A stretch of DNA of 64,000 nucleotides from Mytilus edulis (GCF_963676685.1 NC_092345.1:73211960-73275959), one strand, 5' to 3'; positions 35,017 to 48,234 are shown, numbered from the stretch's first letter. The notes: generated from the sequence alone by a model not told the origin. Made by a program: numbers and translations.

Positions 35017-35330
35017 CTTCACTATTTTGTATCAATAACACACGTGACCTAATTCACAAGGCAATACACAGATGATAAAAACCTGATTTACTCCTGTTTT
35101 TCCTGTTCACCTGGGATTTGTTACTAATTGAAAATACATTGAATTAATTTGATAAAATCCACAGTTTATGTCGCGAAAAATACATTTCCAATATGTATAA
35201 AATTCATGTACTGTTTCACTTTGATAACACCTTAGACCTCTCAATACACCATTTAATGACAATCCTGACTATGTAAGAATTACAGAAAACGATTGGATAA
35301 CAGTACCACGTGATAATTGTATTTAATATA
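34140..35330 (-). promoter_or_regulatory. CNC gene upstream regions for both first exons
   Basis: Sequence upstream of the NRF1-like start holds a perfect palindromic CRE/ATF site, TGACGTCA, at 34572-34579. Upstream of the NRF2-like start there are CACGTG E-boxes at 35041-35046 and 35307-35312. Their placement fits two separate promoters, but transcription starts cannot be read from sequence and short motifs occur by chance. Confidence 0.35.
34966..35016 (-). CDS. NFE2L1/2-like: CNC gene alternative first exon, NRF2-like N-terminus
   Basis: A 51-nt coding exon reads [17 protein letters not shown] and ends at a strong donor (CAA|GTAAGT), phase 0. Joined to the exon at 25375 it gives ...[20 protein letters not shown]. 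Human NRF2 begins MMDLE and its first coding exon also ends after a Gln just before the DLG motif, so both sequence and intron position match. Two adjacent ATGs are in frame (35016 and 35013). This form lacks a membrane helix and should be a cytosolic KEAP1 client like NRF2. The exon is too short to appear as an ORF; the call rests on homology, phase and donor quality. Confidence 0.85.
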
Positions 35331-35825
35331 TACGGTTCATTGTTCATTGACAAGCATTGTATTATTTAGTTTTCGTTTATTTTCTGTGCATACACCAATA
35401 TATCATCATTAGTTTTTCAAACCCTTGTTTTCATGAAAGATTCTGATTCAAAAAAGTTTTAAAGTTAATTATTAAAATTCTAAAGTCCCTGTGTTTAAGT
35501 TTTCGTCAAACATGTCACGGTGGCCCGATTCACACTTGGATTTGCTATTTTTATCAAAATACATTTTCCAATTCATTTACGGCCGTCTTATTATATTTTT
35601 TCTTCTTCATTGTAATCTACGTGGACAGCAGTATTTCAACTTCCCTTAATTAAGAATTGTCACAACCGTGTATAGTCTGGGAATAGACAAGTATACCTTT
35701 ATTATGTCCCAGAAATAGTTTACTTTGATTCACAACGTTAGATATTTACAAAGGGAACATTAAAACTCATAACACTTGAATACCGAGAAGTTGTGCAAAT
35801 TAATAATGGAGCGAATTCATATTTT

Positions 35826-36800
35826 CCGGGGACGTAGCTAGAATGAAACGATGTGCAAGCCTAGGAAGTACCGCCGAGCGGAGCGAGTCGAAAACTTTTT
35901 GGGACCCTTTTATGAAGAAATTTATTTTTTCGGTTCTCGGTCATAGGACGGTTAAAAGAGGAGCTATATGTAGATAGGACTTATAAAAAAATTATGAATG
36001 TAAAACTATTAATAAATCTTCCGAATAGAGTAATACATAAACAACCGACATATTTGAGATACAGAATTTACTCAAAATTGTTCAAAATCGGCTCTTCGGG
36101 TCTAGACAGAAACAAACTTCTCTATTACTTTGTCAATATTTACACTGAAATCCCGATGAATATGCAGTAATGCTAGTAACTGTCGTTGTTCATTGTTGAT
36201 CGTACATTTGTTTTCAATATATGTAGTACACTGATAGATCTCCGTGGAAGCACTCGCGAGATGTTATAAACCAGCGTACGTGTTCGGCATCGAGCGACCT
36301 CCCAATTGAATTCGTCAAAACTACATGCCAGGTCAGTTTCGTATGTCCCAGACAATGTTGAGATTTGTTCGTTTGATATATTTCCTACAACACGATGAAG
36401 CAGATACAACGCAAAGAAGATTTTCTGGTAATACTAGACGCGACTCCACTCTGCAGTTCCCTTATCATATGGTCTATGAACGCACATGGCCTCGGCATAT
36501 TTTCAACGATATCGAAGTGTTCTGATAATTCTATTGCCGATTGGTAAATCTCATTCCAAACTGATGAACCGTACACTGTAAAATGTGCTCCAAAACTACA
36601 TGTCTTAGACTGAGTAATAAGTATTACAAATTCAAATCTTGTAAAAGATACAAGTTACTGTCCGATTTTGTCATACTCTCCAATATAACTTTCATTTTGA
36701 AACCTAATGCCGTTATTTGATGGTATTTAATGTCTTTCATCAATTAAAAAAAGTAACAACATAGCATGCCGAATCGATGTGCACGCAACTGCGTGTTAGC
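35826..36800 (-). mobile_element. Degenerate hAT transposon, 5'-truncated copy
   Basis: Starts CCGGGGACGTAGCTAG, a diverged form of the terminal repeat at 42173, and follows that copy closely (GGTCATAGGACGGTTAAAAG, CGCGAGATGTTATAAACCAG). Similarity stops near 36790, so the other end is missing. Minus-strand fragments YLLHRVVGNISNEQIS, YETDLACSFDEFNWEVAR and NVRSTMNND at 36173-36576 resemble hAT/ZMYM1-type transposase C-terminal regions, broken by frameshifts. Confidence 0.65.
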
Positions 36801-38330
36801 GTATAGGGAGCCCGGCGCCTGAATTTCAATCTATTCATAGTGGCTTTTGTGACATAAGGAAGAAAGTATCGCCAAAACGATATTGGAACTTTTTAGTACA
36901 CATTTGATGGATTTTACTTGAAAAATAATATTATCATGGTACATGCAGTAATATTTTTCTAAATTTATTTCATTGAACTTGGCTTTAAATAACTTTAAAA
37001 AAAGAATGATAACGATATTGTTATTATATTTGGCTTTTCATGTATTAAATGATAACCATATACAGTATTGGTTTTGCTTGTTGGTGAAGGCATTTCCGTG
37101 TCATCTGTAATTGTTTTTATAGATGTGCTTACGTCTAATGCACGCTTCACTTTTTATTGACTAAGTGGCTCAAAAGAACGACTTTATGGCCCAAAATATC
37201 GAATATGAGCCTTTATCATCATTTGACGTCTATCAGTTGCCCGTCGTCTAGTTATATATACGTTCAAACAAATATTATCCTCGGACACCACCGAGATAAA
37301 ACTGAGGCCACTTCCGAAATTTGTATGGATTGAAAATTGACAGGGAAAATTATCTTGTATAATTTGAAGAGACAACTGTAGTAATCGCTGTTCAAATCAT
37401 TAATGCCATTAATCTATTTTGAAAATACCAACCATGACCAACAGAATAAAAAAAAACACCAACGCAATGGAGACTGCATGGTGCGTCGATAAGCAGAGCG
37501 CCTGATGCTGTTTATGCACCGTCCGCCACTAAATACAAATCCAGACTAGTTCAAAATAGGGAATATGACATGTTTTGTTGTTCTTGAGTGAAAATCTGAA
37601 CAACTTCACACTGTTTCGGTAAACAGGATAATTTAGACTCCAATCTAAGACATTATTGAAAAAATCTTATCGTTTTCATTTGCCATGATGTATAAAATTG
37701 GTTCTTCGACAGTTATATGCTGCATGGTCTTTTCTCGCGCCCTAAGACCGTTTCATTGGCTAACGTTAACTTACTTAATACAAATTATCAGGTTGCCTGC
37801 ATATTGAAATTGTTAAATATCAGCTTCAATTCACATTATAAAGCTTATCGTCGAGTTAGGGCAGGGCCTCAGGGTGTATGAATTTTCAAAACTGTTGTAA
37901 AATTCTGCATGTTTACATCCAGCTGATAACACCAAGAAAACTATACTAATATGAGTCTATGCTGGCAAATTGATCTTTTTGTTGTACAGGGGACTTCACC
38001 TTGCCCTTTATACTTCTTTGATTGGGAGTATGGACTGGGGCTTATCTCGCCTTTTCTTTTACCTTTTTGGTTTGAACAGGAGATTATTCGTTGTTTATTT
38101 TTACGATGCAACTCTCCGGCAATCGTATTTCTTGCAAAGTCCTGTTGTTCCCGATTCTGCTCTCACAGAAGAAAACGCTTTTGATGTCTGGCCACACATT
38201 GAAGCGTCTACCGATACAAGATCCCTTGCGAACAAACAAAATGTAGACTCGTTATCAAAATTCAAGTAGAATTTACAAACCACGACATTCGAAATGACAA
38301 TATATCTCAACATTATTTATATGGTCCAAG
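36801..38330. other. No recognised gene
   Basis: Intergenic. Overlapping ORFs at 37951-38313 have no recognised relatives and no splice context. Confidence 0.4.
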
Positions 38331-38339
38331 AAAATTGAA

Positions 38340-38900
38340 TATAATCTTAATACAATTTAGATGTTCGGCATCCTTTTAAATTGAATTGTGACTTGTTTAG
38401 AGCTAACATCATATGTGATCCAAAATGTAAATGTGGTTTGGATATTGAGGACATGTACCATTATTTCTTTGATTGTCCTTTCTATATCTTAATCAGTTAA
38501 TAAAAGGGCTATATACTCTGTTTAATAGTCTCAGCTGGCTTCCCGAAGGCTGCGATTTGGACTAAAAACTATTGGGTTTTGGAAAAGAAACTCTGTCCTA
38601 TGACCAAAATGTGCAAATTGTTAAACAAGTATTCAATTTCAAAATATATCAAAAAGATTCCTCGTAGTATAGTATCATATGTAAAACGCACATCATCATC
38701 ATTATCATTTTCCTAATCTCTATCGTTCTCTCCTTTTTTCAGTATAGTCTAGAAATATTTAAGTTGTTTGTTATCATATAATGAATACTCACGTTCAATT
38801 TGTATTATTATATATATATTGTATTGTGAAGAAGACTTTATAAGTATGTTTTACTTGTGTCTGATTCATTTTTCTTTAAACAAATAAGATATATTTAAAC
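38340..38900 (+). pseudogene. 3' end of a dead LINE (RT C-terminal region)
   Basis: The plus-strand frame reads RHPFKLNCDLFRANIICDPK, then CKCGLDIEDMYHYFFDCPFY before a stop. The C-x-C-G...H-x3-D/E-C-P pattern is the zinc-knuckle-like tail typical of non-LTR retrotransposon polymerases. The next stretch, LFNSLSWLPEG, continues the family pattern in another frame. Confidence 0.65.
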
Positions 38901-40370
38901 TAAACTAAAAAAACCCCTGATCTGATCGTATAATTTTGTCCTTTTTCAATGTCTATGTATGCCTGAAATGTAACTGAATGCATCTGGACATACATTTTTA
39001 AATAGGGAGATGTGATACGATTGTCATTAGACAACATTTACTGTATGGTTTGTTACACCAGAGTTCTTTTTGCGTGGATGTCAAATGAAGATGTATGTCT
39101 TTCCCTTTTAAATTTAGTATGTTTATTGTACTCTGTGTCTGATCGTTTTTTGTTGTTGTTTAATATCGTCTCCTTGATTGGTGGCGGCCGACCCTCAGTA
39201 CATTTTGAACAGGTGGTATAGTTTTGCAGATCTTTGACAACTTCTTCTGTATTCGGTAGATGTGGGTTTTCGTATAATGTGAATCAATGATATTCAACTT
39301 TATCAAACGTTGAGTAAAAAACATCACTTTTCCACGGTGTCCATAGTTGAGACTTCTGACATGGTTGTGCATATGACCCATTAGACACGCTGAAGTCTCG
39401 CCGTTTATGATGTGTTGCACGAGAAACTGGGTGCCAAATTAGATTAGGTCTAGTGTCTCGTCATAAAATTGATCAAAGGCACCTATTTGTATACATTCGG
39501 TAAAAATGTATGAAAATGTGGACTTTTCAATCAAACTATACCCTGCAATAAAAAAAAATTCGTTGCTTTAACATTACACTGGTAGCTTTGTGCATGGGTC
39601 AGTAAACTTCCATAACTGATTGCGCACCCATATATATGTCCCATTAGAACTCGAAGCCTAGGCAGAAATAATCAGTTTACTATAACCATTCGAATATGGT
39701 TCGATATACAAAATACGATTCGTGTTAAATATTCTACTGTTATTACAAATAAGCATATGTATGAATTTATCGTTTAATATTTTCAGATTTAAAATTCACC
39801 CACGGGGACAATTTTCTACACATAATATTGAAACTATAAATCCACATTTAGCTGTTTGATCCTTTAAGCGTGTCATTTTAGGTTAAAATGACACATGTTT
39901 TTACAATGCTTATCATTTACCACCAAGCTGAAGCTAAAGGTTGTTATTAGAAAAACTGTAATAAAAGAATATTTGAGTGGCAACCATGCAAATAACAAAA
40001 AATAGATATTTAGAATCAGCATGCTGGCTGTGCAATAATAGAAGAATCGTTTGCCATTCAATAAGGTTCTTGTTTTAGAGAAAAAAAATTAATTGTAGTA
40101 TTTTCAACAACTTTCGTAAAAATTAATGATACTTCCCTCTGTATTTGTTTCACCCAGCAGAACCAAATTCAGAAATAGAAAAAAATATTCCAAAGGATCA
40201 ATGAGTTTACATATATAGATCACATATTTTATGTGCTCTATTTATAAACCACATAAAATAAAAAAAATAAAAAAAGGAATGATGATATTCTTTTGACAAA
40301 AAGAATTTTACAGGTACAGCAAATCTTCATAACCAATGATTTTTGTATCTGTGAAATTCTTTTAGTGCAA
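38901..40370. other. No recognised gene
   Basis: Intergenic. The minus-strand 86-codon ORF at 39160-39420 was not recognised. Confidence 0.4.
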
Positions 40371-40375
40371 AAGCA

Positions 40376-40529
40376 GTGGCGGATCCAGAAATTTTCATAA
40401 GTCCTGACCTAAGAGGGGGCCCGCTCCAGTCACGCTTCAATGATTCCCTATATAAGCAACCATTTTTTTTTCCAAAAAGGGGGGACCAGGGCCCGGGCCC
40501 CCTGGCCCCCCCTAAATCCGCCTCTGAAA
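40376..40529. mobile_element. hAT-type MITE with GGCGGATCC ends
   Basis: Left end CAGTGGCGGATCCAG, right end AAATCCGCCTCTG, with AAAAG on both sides as a possible 5-bp duplication. The inside carries long G and C runs that pair (GGGGGGACCAGGGCCCGGGC). A related copy is at 52692-52842. Confidence 0.65.
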
Positions 40530-42030
40530 AGTTTACATTTGATTGTGGTAGTTAAATAAACTTCAGATGACATTCAATGAACGTCCCTACCCTTGAAACC
40601 CTGACGGACAGAGAATGAGTTGAGAAATATACACAACATAACTGCAGTTACGATCATCACGTTGACGCCAGTGACATAAGGTACCAAAGGAACGTCACCG
40701 TCAAAAAGAGAAATTAACCATAATGAAAAAAAAATCGTCTCATTTGCTGTAATTTTTGTACAAAGTTTGAAAAAAACATATCCAAATCTATAAATGATAT
40801 AGTTGAATAATACAACAGCAATTTTCATATTTTTTCTCTACTTAATTTTATTTCTTTTAAGTTCGATAGCTTGTTTGTTTTGACTAAGAATGTCTCTCAA
40901 TTAATATAAATTGTTTATAAAAATACATTAAAAATTCAGCATCCATAAAAAGAAGTTTTGCATCATGTTGATAAAAAAAAAACTGAATTGTAAGTACCCT
41001 GTGCATGGGGAATACTACAACGACATTTCAGCATTTAACAGGTTTGTATTGAATATATAAAAAGGTCGTATCCGATAAGTTATAACGACCATTTACGTTG
41101 TCAGCAGTTTTCTCTTGTTCGGATTCGTGTATAACCCCTCCAATGTAGCCCATGAACTTTACACAGATTTAGTCTTAAGATATTGTACTTCCACATGCAT
41201 ACCTAAGAATAAACAATTTTATATAAAACCAAAGTCAACTAACTAAGATTATTAAAAGAATTAATCATTGTTGAAGGCCTTAGCGTTAATTGCTTACATC
41301 CACTTCATTTGAACTTTGGTGGATAGTTGTTTCATTGGCAATCATACCACATCTCCTTATTTTTGTATTTTTTATATAGATCACATATATAAATTGAAAC
41401 AATAACTAGATACCTTTGAGATGGTAACCATTTACTGATGGCAGGATGGTCTTATGATTGGTCGTTTGACAGTATTGAACTGTGATTGTAATCATGACTT
41501 ATTATTTTGAAATTTTCACCATAAAAAGAGACAAACTGTCCAGTTTACAGACGGTTGGTGAATGGATGCATTTTGGTCTATTTTGTTTTTGTTGATATTC
41601 TTTCATATCTTAAACTTATTTTCACTTATCTAATGTTTACCTGTTATCCACACAAGATAACTATGACAAAAGTTTACTTATGGTGCATGCCCATCTTTTC
41701 TTTATTCCAACTGTAGAAAACGTACTGTGTCAAATATGGATTAAGTTACGTCAACAAAAACCAGATTCTTACGTTTACATGGAGAAGGAATACATTGAGT
41801 TTTTATAATGAGCTTTCATTGCAATGATAAAAAAAATTGTCTCGTTTCAAACCTTACTCTTTGGCATTCTTGAAATAATCATATTGAATATTGAAGGGAA
41901 AAGCTACTGATAACCAGAATATTTCATTCGCAATTTCGGAAAGAAAAAATTTCAAAACGTAATTATTATAACAATCTTAATTATAAGAGGAAATTCAGCT
42001 GCATCATAAAATGGAACGGAGCAAACACAA
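40530..42030. other. Intergenic with one dispersed-repeat fragment
   Basis: 41268-41362 is a reverse copy of the ATGAGACAACTCTCC family. Nothing else was recognised. Confidence 0.45.
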
Positions 42031-42172
42031 GAGTGCACACGCTGAAATGTCTCGCCTTCTTAATAATCATTGATATTGTATTGATAGTCCTAAATATAAA
42101 ACTGTCACATAAACTTAACATAAACCAAGAAAACAAAGCATTGACCAATGAACCACGATCATGAGGTCAAGG

Positions 42173-43523
42173 CAGGGGCGTAGCTAGATGGAAGCAAGTA
42201 ATTTTTGGGACCCTATTATGCAGAATTTTTTTTTTTTTCTGTTTTCGGTCATAGGACGGTCAAAAGAGGAGCTATATGTAGATAAAAATTTATGAATGTA
42301 AAACTATTTATAAATCTTCTGAATATAGTAATACATAAACAACACATATTTGTGATACAGAATTTACTCAAAATTGTCCAAAATCTGCTCTTCGGGTCTG
42401 GGCAGAAACAAACTTCTCTATTGTCAACATTCACACTGAAATCCCGATGAATATGTAGTAATGCTATGTAAATGTCGTTGTTCATTGTTGATCGTACATT
42501 TGTTTTCAATTACATACGTAGTACCGTGACTGATAGATCTCAGGGCCATCATGGCATGGTAGCACTCGCGAGATGTTATAAACCAGCGTAGGCCTACTTG
42601 TTCGGCATCGAGCGAACTCCAAATTGAATTCGTCAAAATTACATGCCAGAGGTCAGTTTCGTATGTCTCAGACAATATTGAGATTTGTTCGTTTGTGATA
42701 TTTCCTACAACACGATGAAGCAGATACAGCGCAAAGAAGTGATTTTCTGATAACTTGACGCGACTCCACTCTCCAGTTCCCTTATCATATGGTCTATGAA
42801 CGCAAAAAATAATTAGACTTTCCAATACTGTTTTGGCGTGGTTGCAGCACGGTTGCAGGGTGATTGGCTCCGGTAGTCTGTCAACCACATCGCCTCGGCA
42901 TATTTTCAACGATATCGAAGGGATCTGATAATTCTAATGTCGATTGGTACATCTCATTCCAAACTGCAAACTGATGAACTGTACACTGTAAAATGTGCCC
43001 CAAAACTACATATCTTAGACTGAGTATTACAAATTCAAATCTTGTAAAAGATACAAGTTACCTTCCGATATTGTCATAATCTCAAAAAAAAAATAAAAAA
43101 AAAATTTTTGAAACCAAATGTTTTTATTTAATGATATTTCATCAATTAAAAAAATGACAACATAGGTGTTTCTTTTAGCATTCAATATTATAAAAAAAAA
43201 TATTTTGCCATTTCTTTTTTGCATGCCGAATCAATGTGCATGCAACTGCGGAGCTACGATCTTTTTCTGCATGAACAGCTTCATCAACACTTGTATCTAG
43301 GTTGTCAAACTAATATCCAGGATAGACGGAAAAGACACCAACACTAACAGTCTCCAAACGTTAAATAAATATCATAATCATGATAATACATGCATCACGC
43401 TGTCTGATTCCGATTGACCAACTCATCTCTCTTCTGTTTTTTTTTTTTTTTTTTTTTTTTTTGTGAAAACGACGTGGATGCATGTGCTGTCGTGCCTCCG
43501 CCGTCCGGGTAGCTACGCCCCTG
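42173..43523 (-). mobile_element. Degenerate 1.35-kb hAT transposon with 14-bp terminal inverted repeats
   Basis: Ends are the perfect inverted repeats CAGGGGCGTAGCTA and TAGCTACGCCCCTG, flanked by CAAGG (42168-42172 and 43524-43528). The uninterrupted target GAGGTCAAGGTCAGATG is present in neighbouring repeat units. Minus-strand fragments between 42990 and 42250 read FFALYLLHRVVGNITNEQIS and, in another frame, TNVRSTMNND and ALLHIHRDF, as in the hAT dimerisation region. Frames are broken and the N-terminal part is missing. A T run of about 26 lies at 43437-43462. Confidence 0.75.
43437..43462. repeat. Poly-T run of about 26
   Basis: Simple sequence inside the hAT copy, close to its right end. 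Confidence 0.8.
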
Positions 43524-44832
43524 CAAGGTCAGATGAACCATGCCAGGCAGGCATGTACAGGTAAGAATTCTTCCATACAACAAATATAGTTGACCTATTG
43601 CTTAAGAAAAACAGACCAAAACACAAAAACTTAACACGGAGCAACGAACCGTGAAAATGAGGTCAAGGTTTAATAAAACCTACGCGACTGACATAAAGAT
43701 CATAAAACACTTCCATACACCAAATATAGTTGAACAATTGCATACAGTATAAGAAAAACAGACCAAAACACAAAAACTTAACTATAACCACTGAACTATG
43801 AAAATGAGGTCAAGGTCAGATGACACCTGCCAGTTGGACATGTACACCTTACAGTCCTTCCATACCCCGAATATACTAGACCTATTGCTTATAGTAACTG
43901 AGATATGGACTTGACCACCAACACTTAACCTTGTTCACTGATCCATGAAATAAGGTCGAGGTCAAGTGAAAACTGTCTGACGGACATGAGGACCTTGCAA
44001 GGTACGCACATATTAAATATAGTTATCATATTACTTATAATAAAAGAGAATTTAACATTACAAAAAATCTTAACGAGTTTTTTCAAGTAGTCACTGAACC
44101 ATGAAAATGAGGTCAAGGACATTGGGCATGTAACATGAGGCATCTATATGTTAGCGGCAATTAGTGAAATTAGGCATTAAGCTTAAATCCTAGGCAATAA
44201 GCTAACGCCTAGGCATTAAGTTATTGCCTGAAATTTTCAGGCATTAAGCTTATTTCCTGAAATCTGATGATGTTTATTCATCCTATTGCCGAACATAATT
44301 TTAGGCAATAAGTAAACTCTGGAATTCATGTATATTTGGTGATTTATTCTGGACATAAAGTCGTTTCTTAATTATATTTCGAAAATTTCATGTATAAATA
44401 TACATTCATTTGACAGATCTTCAAAAGTAAGTTTATTTAGTAATTTTAATAGTTAAAAAACAGAATTAATTCATACTTTTTTCATGTTTTTTTGGTATTA
44501 CAAAATATTAAGTAGATTTAAAAAAAAAAAGTGATTGTATCCATTTAAAAAATGGGAGAGATTCTATAGAACAATTATAATATTTATTTCAAAATTTGTA
44601 CACTTCACTAGACGAGCTAGTTTAAACTGGTCAAAAGTAGACAAAATTAAGATATGATTTTGTGCTCACAACATTTTCCATATTTTGTATTGGATAAGTA
44701 AATTTTCTTTGTTAACAGTTCCACAACTTGTGATAACAAAATGATTTTAACACAAATTTCTATCAAGTTTTCATATTTTTAAATTATTATTCGATGCGTT
44801 TTAATATAAATAACATATTTTATTAGTGATTT

Positions 44833-44886
44833 TATTTCCGGTCTCTTGTGGACAATTGTCTCATTAGCAATCATACCACATCTTGT
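44833..44886 (-). repeat. Dispersed bivalve repeat fragment
   Basis: Reverse copy ending AATCATACCACATCTTGTTT. Confidence 0.65.
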
Positions 44887-46618
44887 TTTTGGGATACGAT
44901 TGCTTTCAAGCAATCTGTAGACTTATACCGGTGGCTCAGAGCAATTTCCCTCACGTCAATCGTTTTATTCTAAACATTAAGGAACATCTCAGATTCTTAT
45001 GATTGTCTTGCTTTAAAAGGTAAAAACAAACAAAGGGATTGAACTTAATCAACTTTCCTATAATGTTCTTTTCATAATCTTCATGTTTGATAATTCCCTT
45101 GACTTCGATGCGTGTTTTTAACAACACGGAAAATCAGAATTAAGCAGTATTTATATTTAGTGTAGTTATTAATTTAGAAACACGTCAGAGGGAATTCCCA
45201 GTTTTGATAAAATGCGAGAGTTCTCTGAATACCGATAAATCTATTTCTGTCATATAAGAACTGAAGTGGAGTTTTTCTTATATGTTACCGTTATGAAACT
45301 GATATTTGAGATTGTACTTCCATAAAGAAATTGAGAACCATCTAGGTCGTTTGATAAGCATTTAATATATCTTGCCCCAGGGTTTGATTTGGAAATTATG
45401 CGCATGCGTATAGTTTTGTTGACTTTAAGGGGTTTTAGATTGAATGGTTGCTCTGGATTCCCCACTCAATTAATTAATTTATAACTCATGGGATCTTTTC
45501 TATGTATGTCTGCTATTGAGGGTTATTGTTGTTGAATAATTTTAGATCATATGCATCATTTAGATTAAAATAAATATATTCCACATCGTACAACACCCCT
45601 TCAGGCGAAATGGAGTCTTCCATATTATCGTTTCGAGTTGTCTCCCTTCCGGCAGTAGATAGATAATTTTTTTTTTATTAACCAATCAAAATTTGAGCTA
45701 TACAATCAAATGAATTACAAAATAAAGCACAGAAAATGATTAGAATGATTAAAGTACATTTAAACAAAAAACCATATGAATACACATTTACACTAATTAA
45801 CCTTCCGTGAATTCTGAATATAAACAAGACGTCGAGTATTAGCTGGTTCTGTCAATAAACGTCGTATTATATTAAAAACGAATGCAATTTAAACCGATAA
45901 ATGTGTTCGGAAAGGAGCCATGATGACTGATCCAAAGGAAATTAAATATTTAAAGAGTTAGGAATGGGGTTCCTCCTAGAATTAACGTAGGAAAAAAGGT
46001 GATAAGATACGAATTGAAATCTACATCTACATCATACGACGATCAATCAGCACATTGATGACTATACGTCGGCGCATCGCTAACAGACACTTAATAAAAT
46101 ATAATATAACCAATGAGTGAAATAAAATACCTTCTCTGACATCTCTCACTCTGAGTCAGTCAGTGACTGCTGTGGAAAGTAAACTTGGTATTGATAGTAC
46201 AAAAATAAAACACAATAGACCTAATTAAATTGTTCATACACTTTTATCCGGGTTTGGCTATTTTGTAACTATTTTACATGTCTCTTTGTCATTTTAATTA
46301 GTTTTGAAAATAATATTATCCAGCTACATGCATACATGTGTCAATGAAACAATGGTAATCGTATCCCTCAGAGCAATCTGCTCTTTGTTTTATATTAATG
46401 ATGAAAATGGGCCCTGTAATTTTGCATCGGTAAAACAAGATTTTTTTCTTTTTCTCATTTTCAAACCTAGTATGTTACTGTAATTGCAATAATAAAATAA
46501 ATTATTTGAAGTACTCAGTATTTTATAAAAGATGCACGATTATATATCTAACTTTAACTATTTACAATTAGTTTGTTCAATTCTAATATGAAACCTGAGA
46601 CTACTATATGTTATTATA

Positions 46619-46770
46619 AAAAGAAGATGTGGTATGATTGCCAATGAGACAACTCTCCACAAGAGAGACCAACATGACACAGAAATTCACAACTATAGGT
46701 CACCGTAAGACCATCAACAATGAGCAAAGCCCATACCGCATAGACAACCATAAAAGGCCCCGAAACATTT
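46619..46770 (+). repeat. Dispersed bivalve repeat, well conserved copy
   Basis: GAAGATGTGGTATGATTGCC, AATGAGACAACTCTCCACAA, ACAACTATAGGTCACCGTAA, CAACAATGAGCAAAGCCCAT, ATAAAAGGCCCCGAAA. Confidence 0.8.
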
Positions 46771-46850
46771 AGGCTATAGACTTACTGCCTAGGCGTTAGC
46801 TTATTGCCTAGGATTTAAGCTTAATGCCTAATTTCACTTATTGCCGCTAA

Positions 46851-48030
46851 CAAAGTATGAAGTATTCAGGTCTTCCACCTTCTAAAATACTATGCTTTTA
46901 AGAAGTTAGCTAACGCCGCCGCCGGATCACTATGCCTATGTCGAGCTTTCTGCGACAAAAGTCGCAGGCTCGACAAAAATTTGTAATCACGGTCATCTTT
47001 TTATGGAAGATAAAAAAAAACCGTATAGTTAAAAGATTTTAAAACATATATGGAAGTACATAAACAATAATCATACCTCCACTTATCGTCAATCTTCCGT
47101 TAGAAAAGTTAATCAGTGTAAATTCGCCAACCAAGTAGTCAATCGTTGTAAGCGAGATAACTCCATAGTCTTTCATTGAAAATTGTATCTCGTTACTCAT
47201 GAAACGGTTTCTGATATCTTTCAGAGTAAACATAAAATCAGATGCACTTTTTTGTTATTAAAGGTTACATATCTATAATCGACCGGTTTTAACAAGCAGT
47301 ATCACCACCGTGTATCATCGTACAGCGGATATAGGTACTAACCAAGCGGACGTGAGCGATTTGATCTTACACGGTAACGAAACATTTTTGTTTTGTTCAC
47401 ATAATATCAATGTGTACTTCAATCTAAACATAATTGCTGTTTTAAGAAATGATTTAGTCGTAGGTTGATGATTAGAGATGTCTCATTATTTCCCCAAAAC
47501 AAGAGGGATTACTAAAAGCATGTGTAAAAGAAGCTGGCCCTCGTCTCATCCGATATAATTCTATATTCATTGCAACTCTTTTTCTGATAGGAGGTCAATG
47601 TGTGTGTGTAATAAGTATAGCTGTTTCAATAATTGGCATTGAAATCTTTCATACATATGTTATTATTTGATATTTTATCCCTAAAGAAGCGTCGTGTACG
47701 GTGTTTAGCTGACCACATAAATTCTTATGTCCGGTGCATAGTTAAGTTGTTGTACACCGTACACAAAAACTTTATTTATATATATATACTCGTTTATTAC
47801 CCAAACAGTTTCAAGGAATAAGTAATCACAGGTAGGTTTATGATTGGTAACTATTACTGTTGCCCTGTATTAGGTTTCTTTCAGATAAAACATGTAAATG
47901 TCTCAACAACTGTATTGAAATTGAAAGTGGGTGTTGACTTTCACAACTATTTGCGCATGAACAAGTTAATTGTTCTTATTTGAATATCAAAGTTGTTTTA
48001 TGAATAAGAAAAAATCGATGCAAAAATTAT
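46851..48030. other. No recognised gene; one exon-like ORF
   Basis: A minus-strand segment 47077-47233 reads MFTLKDIRNRFMSNEIQFSM and runs to a plausible donor (GGAG|GTATGA). No relative or further exon was recognised, so it is not called as a gene. Confidence 0.3.
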
Positions 48031-48234
48031 TTGGGAGCAGGAATTTCAAATGTTGAGAAATGTACATTAAATATTGATAAAGCAAAACAAAGATCTTTGT
48101 TACCTTGTAAGGTCAAAATCGATCATGCCCGCTTGGTACCAATATCCGGTGTACTGATGATACACGGTGATCACACATTTCTCTATGATTTCATACACAT
48201 GTTTCATGTCAATTTTCAAATATGCCTAAAGTGT

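Larger units (their letters stand above)
42030..44150. repeat. Tandem array of about 150-bp GAGGTCAAGG units, interrupted by the hAT copy
   Basis: Units at 42030-42172 and 43524-44150 share CATACAACAAATATAGTTGA, CCTATTGCTTA, AAAACTTAAC, GAACCATGAAAATGAGGTCA and AGGTCAGATGA. The hAT copy splits one unit. Confidence 0.75.
44151..46850. mobile_element. 2.7-kb inverted-repeat element with AGGCAATAAGC motifs
   Basis: The first 80 bp (TTAGCGGCAATTAGTGAAAT, TAGGCATTAAGCTTAAATCC, TAGGCAATAAGCTAACGCC) recur in reverse complement at 46770-46850 with few differences. The motif AGGCATTAAG/AGGCAATAAG is repeated inside each arm and again to about 44320. The interior has no recognised gene and carries a dispersed-repeat copy (46619-46768) directly inside the right arm. 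No clear target duplication. Confidence 0.7.

Noticed and set aside
42424..42909. 161-codon minus-strand ORF as a possible host gene
   Set aside because: It lies wholly inside an element with 14-bp inverted ends, has a second damaged copy at 35826-36800, and resembles hAT transposase; it is a transposon remnant.
35826..44150. A biosynthetic, defence or other novel multi-gene system between the CNC gene and SPMIP11
   Set aside because: Nothing but transposon remnants, repeats and unrecognised short ORFs was found there.
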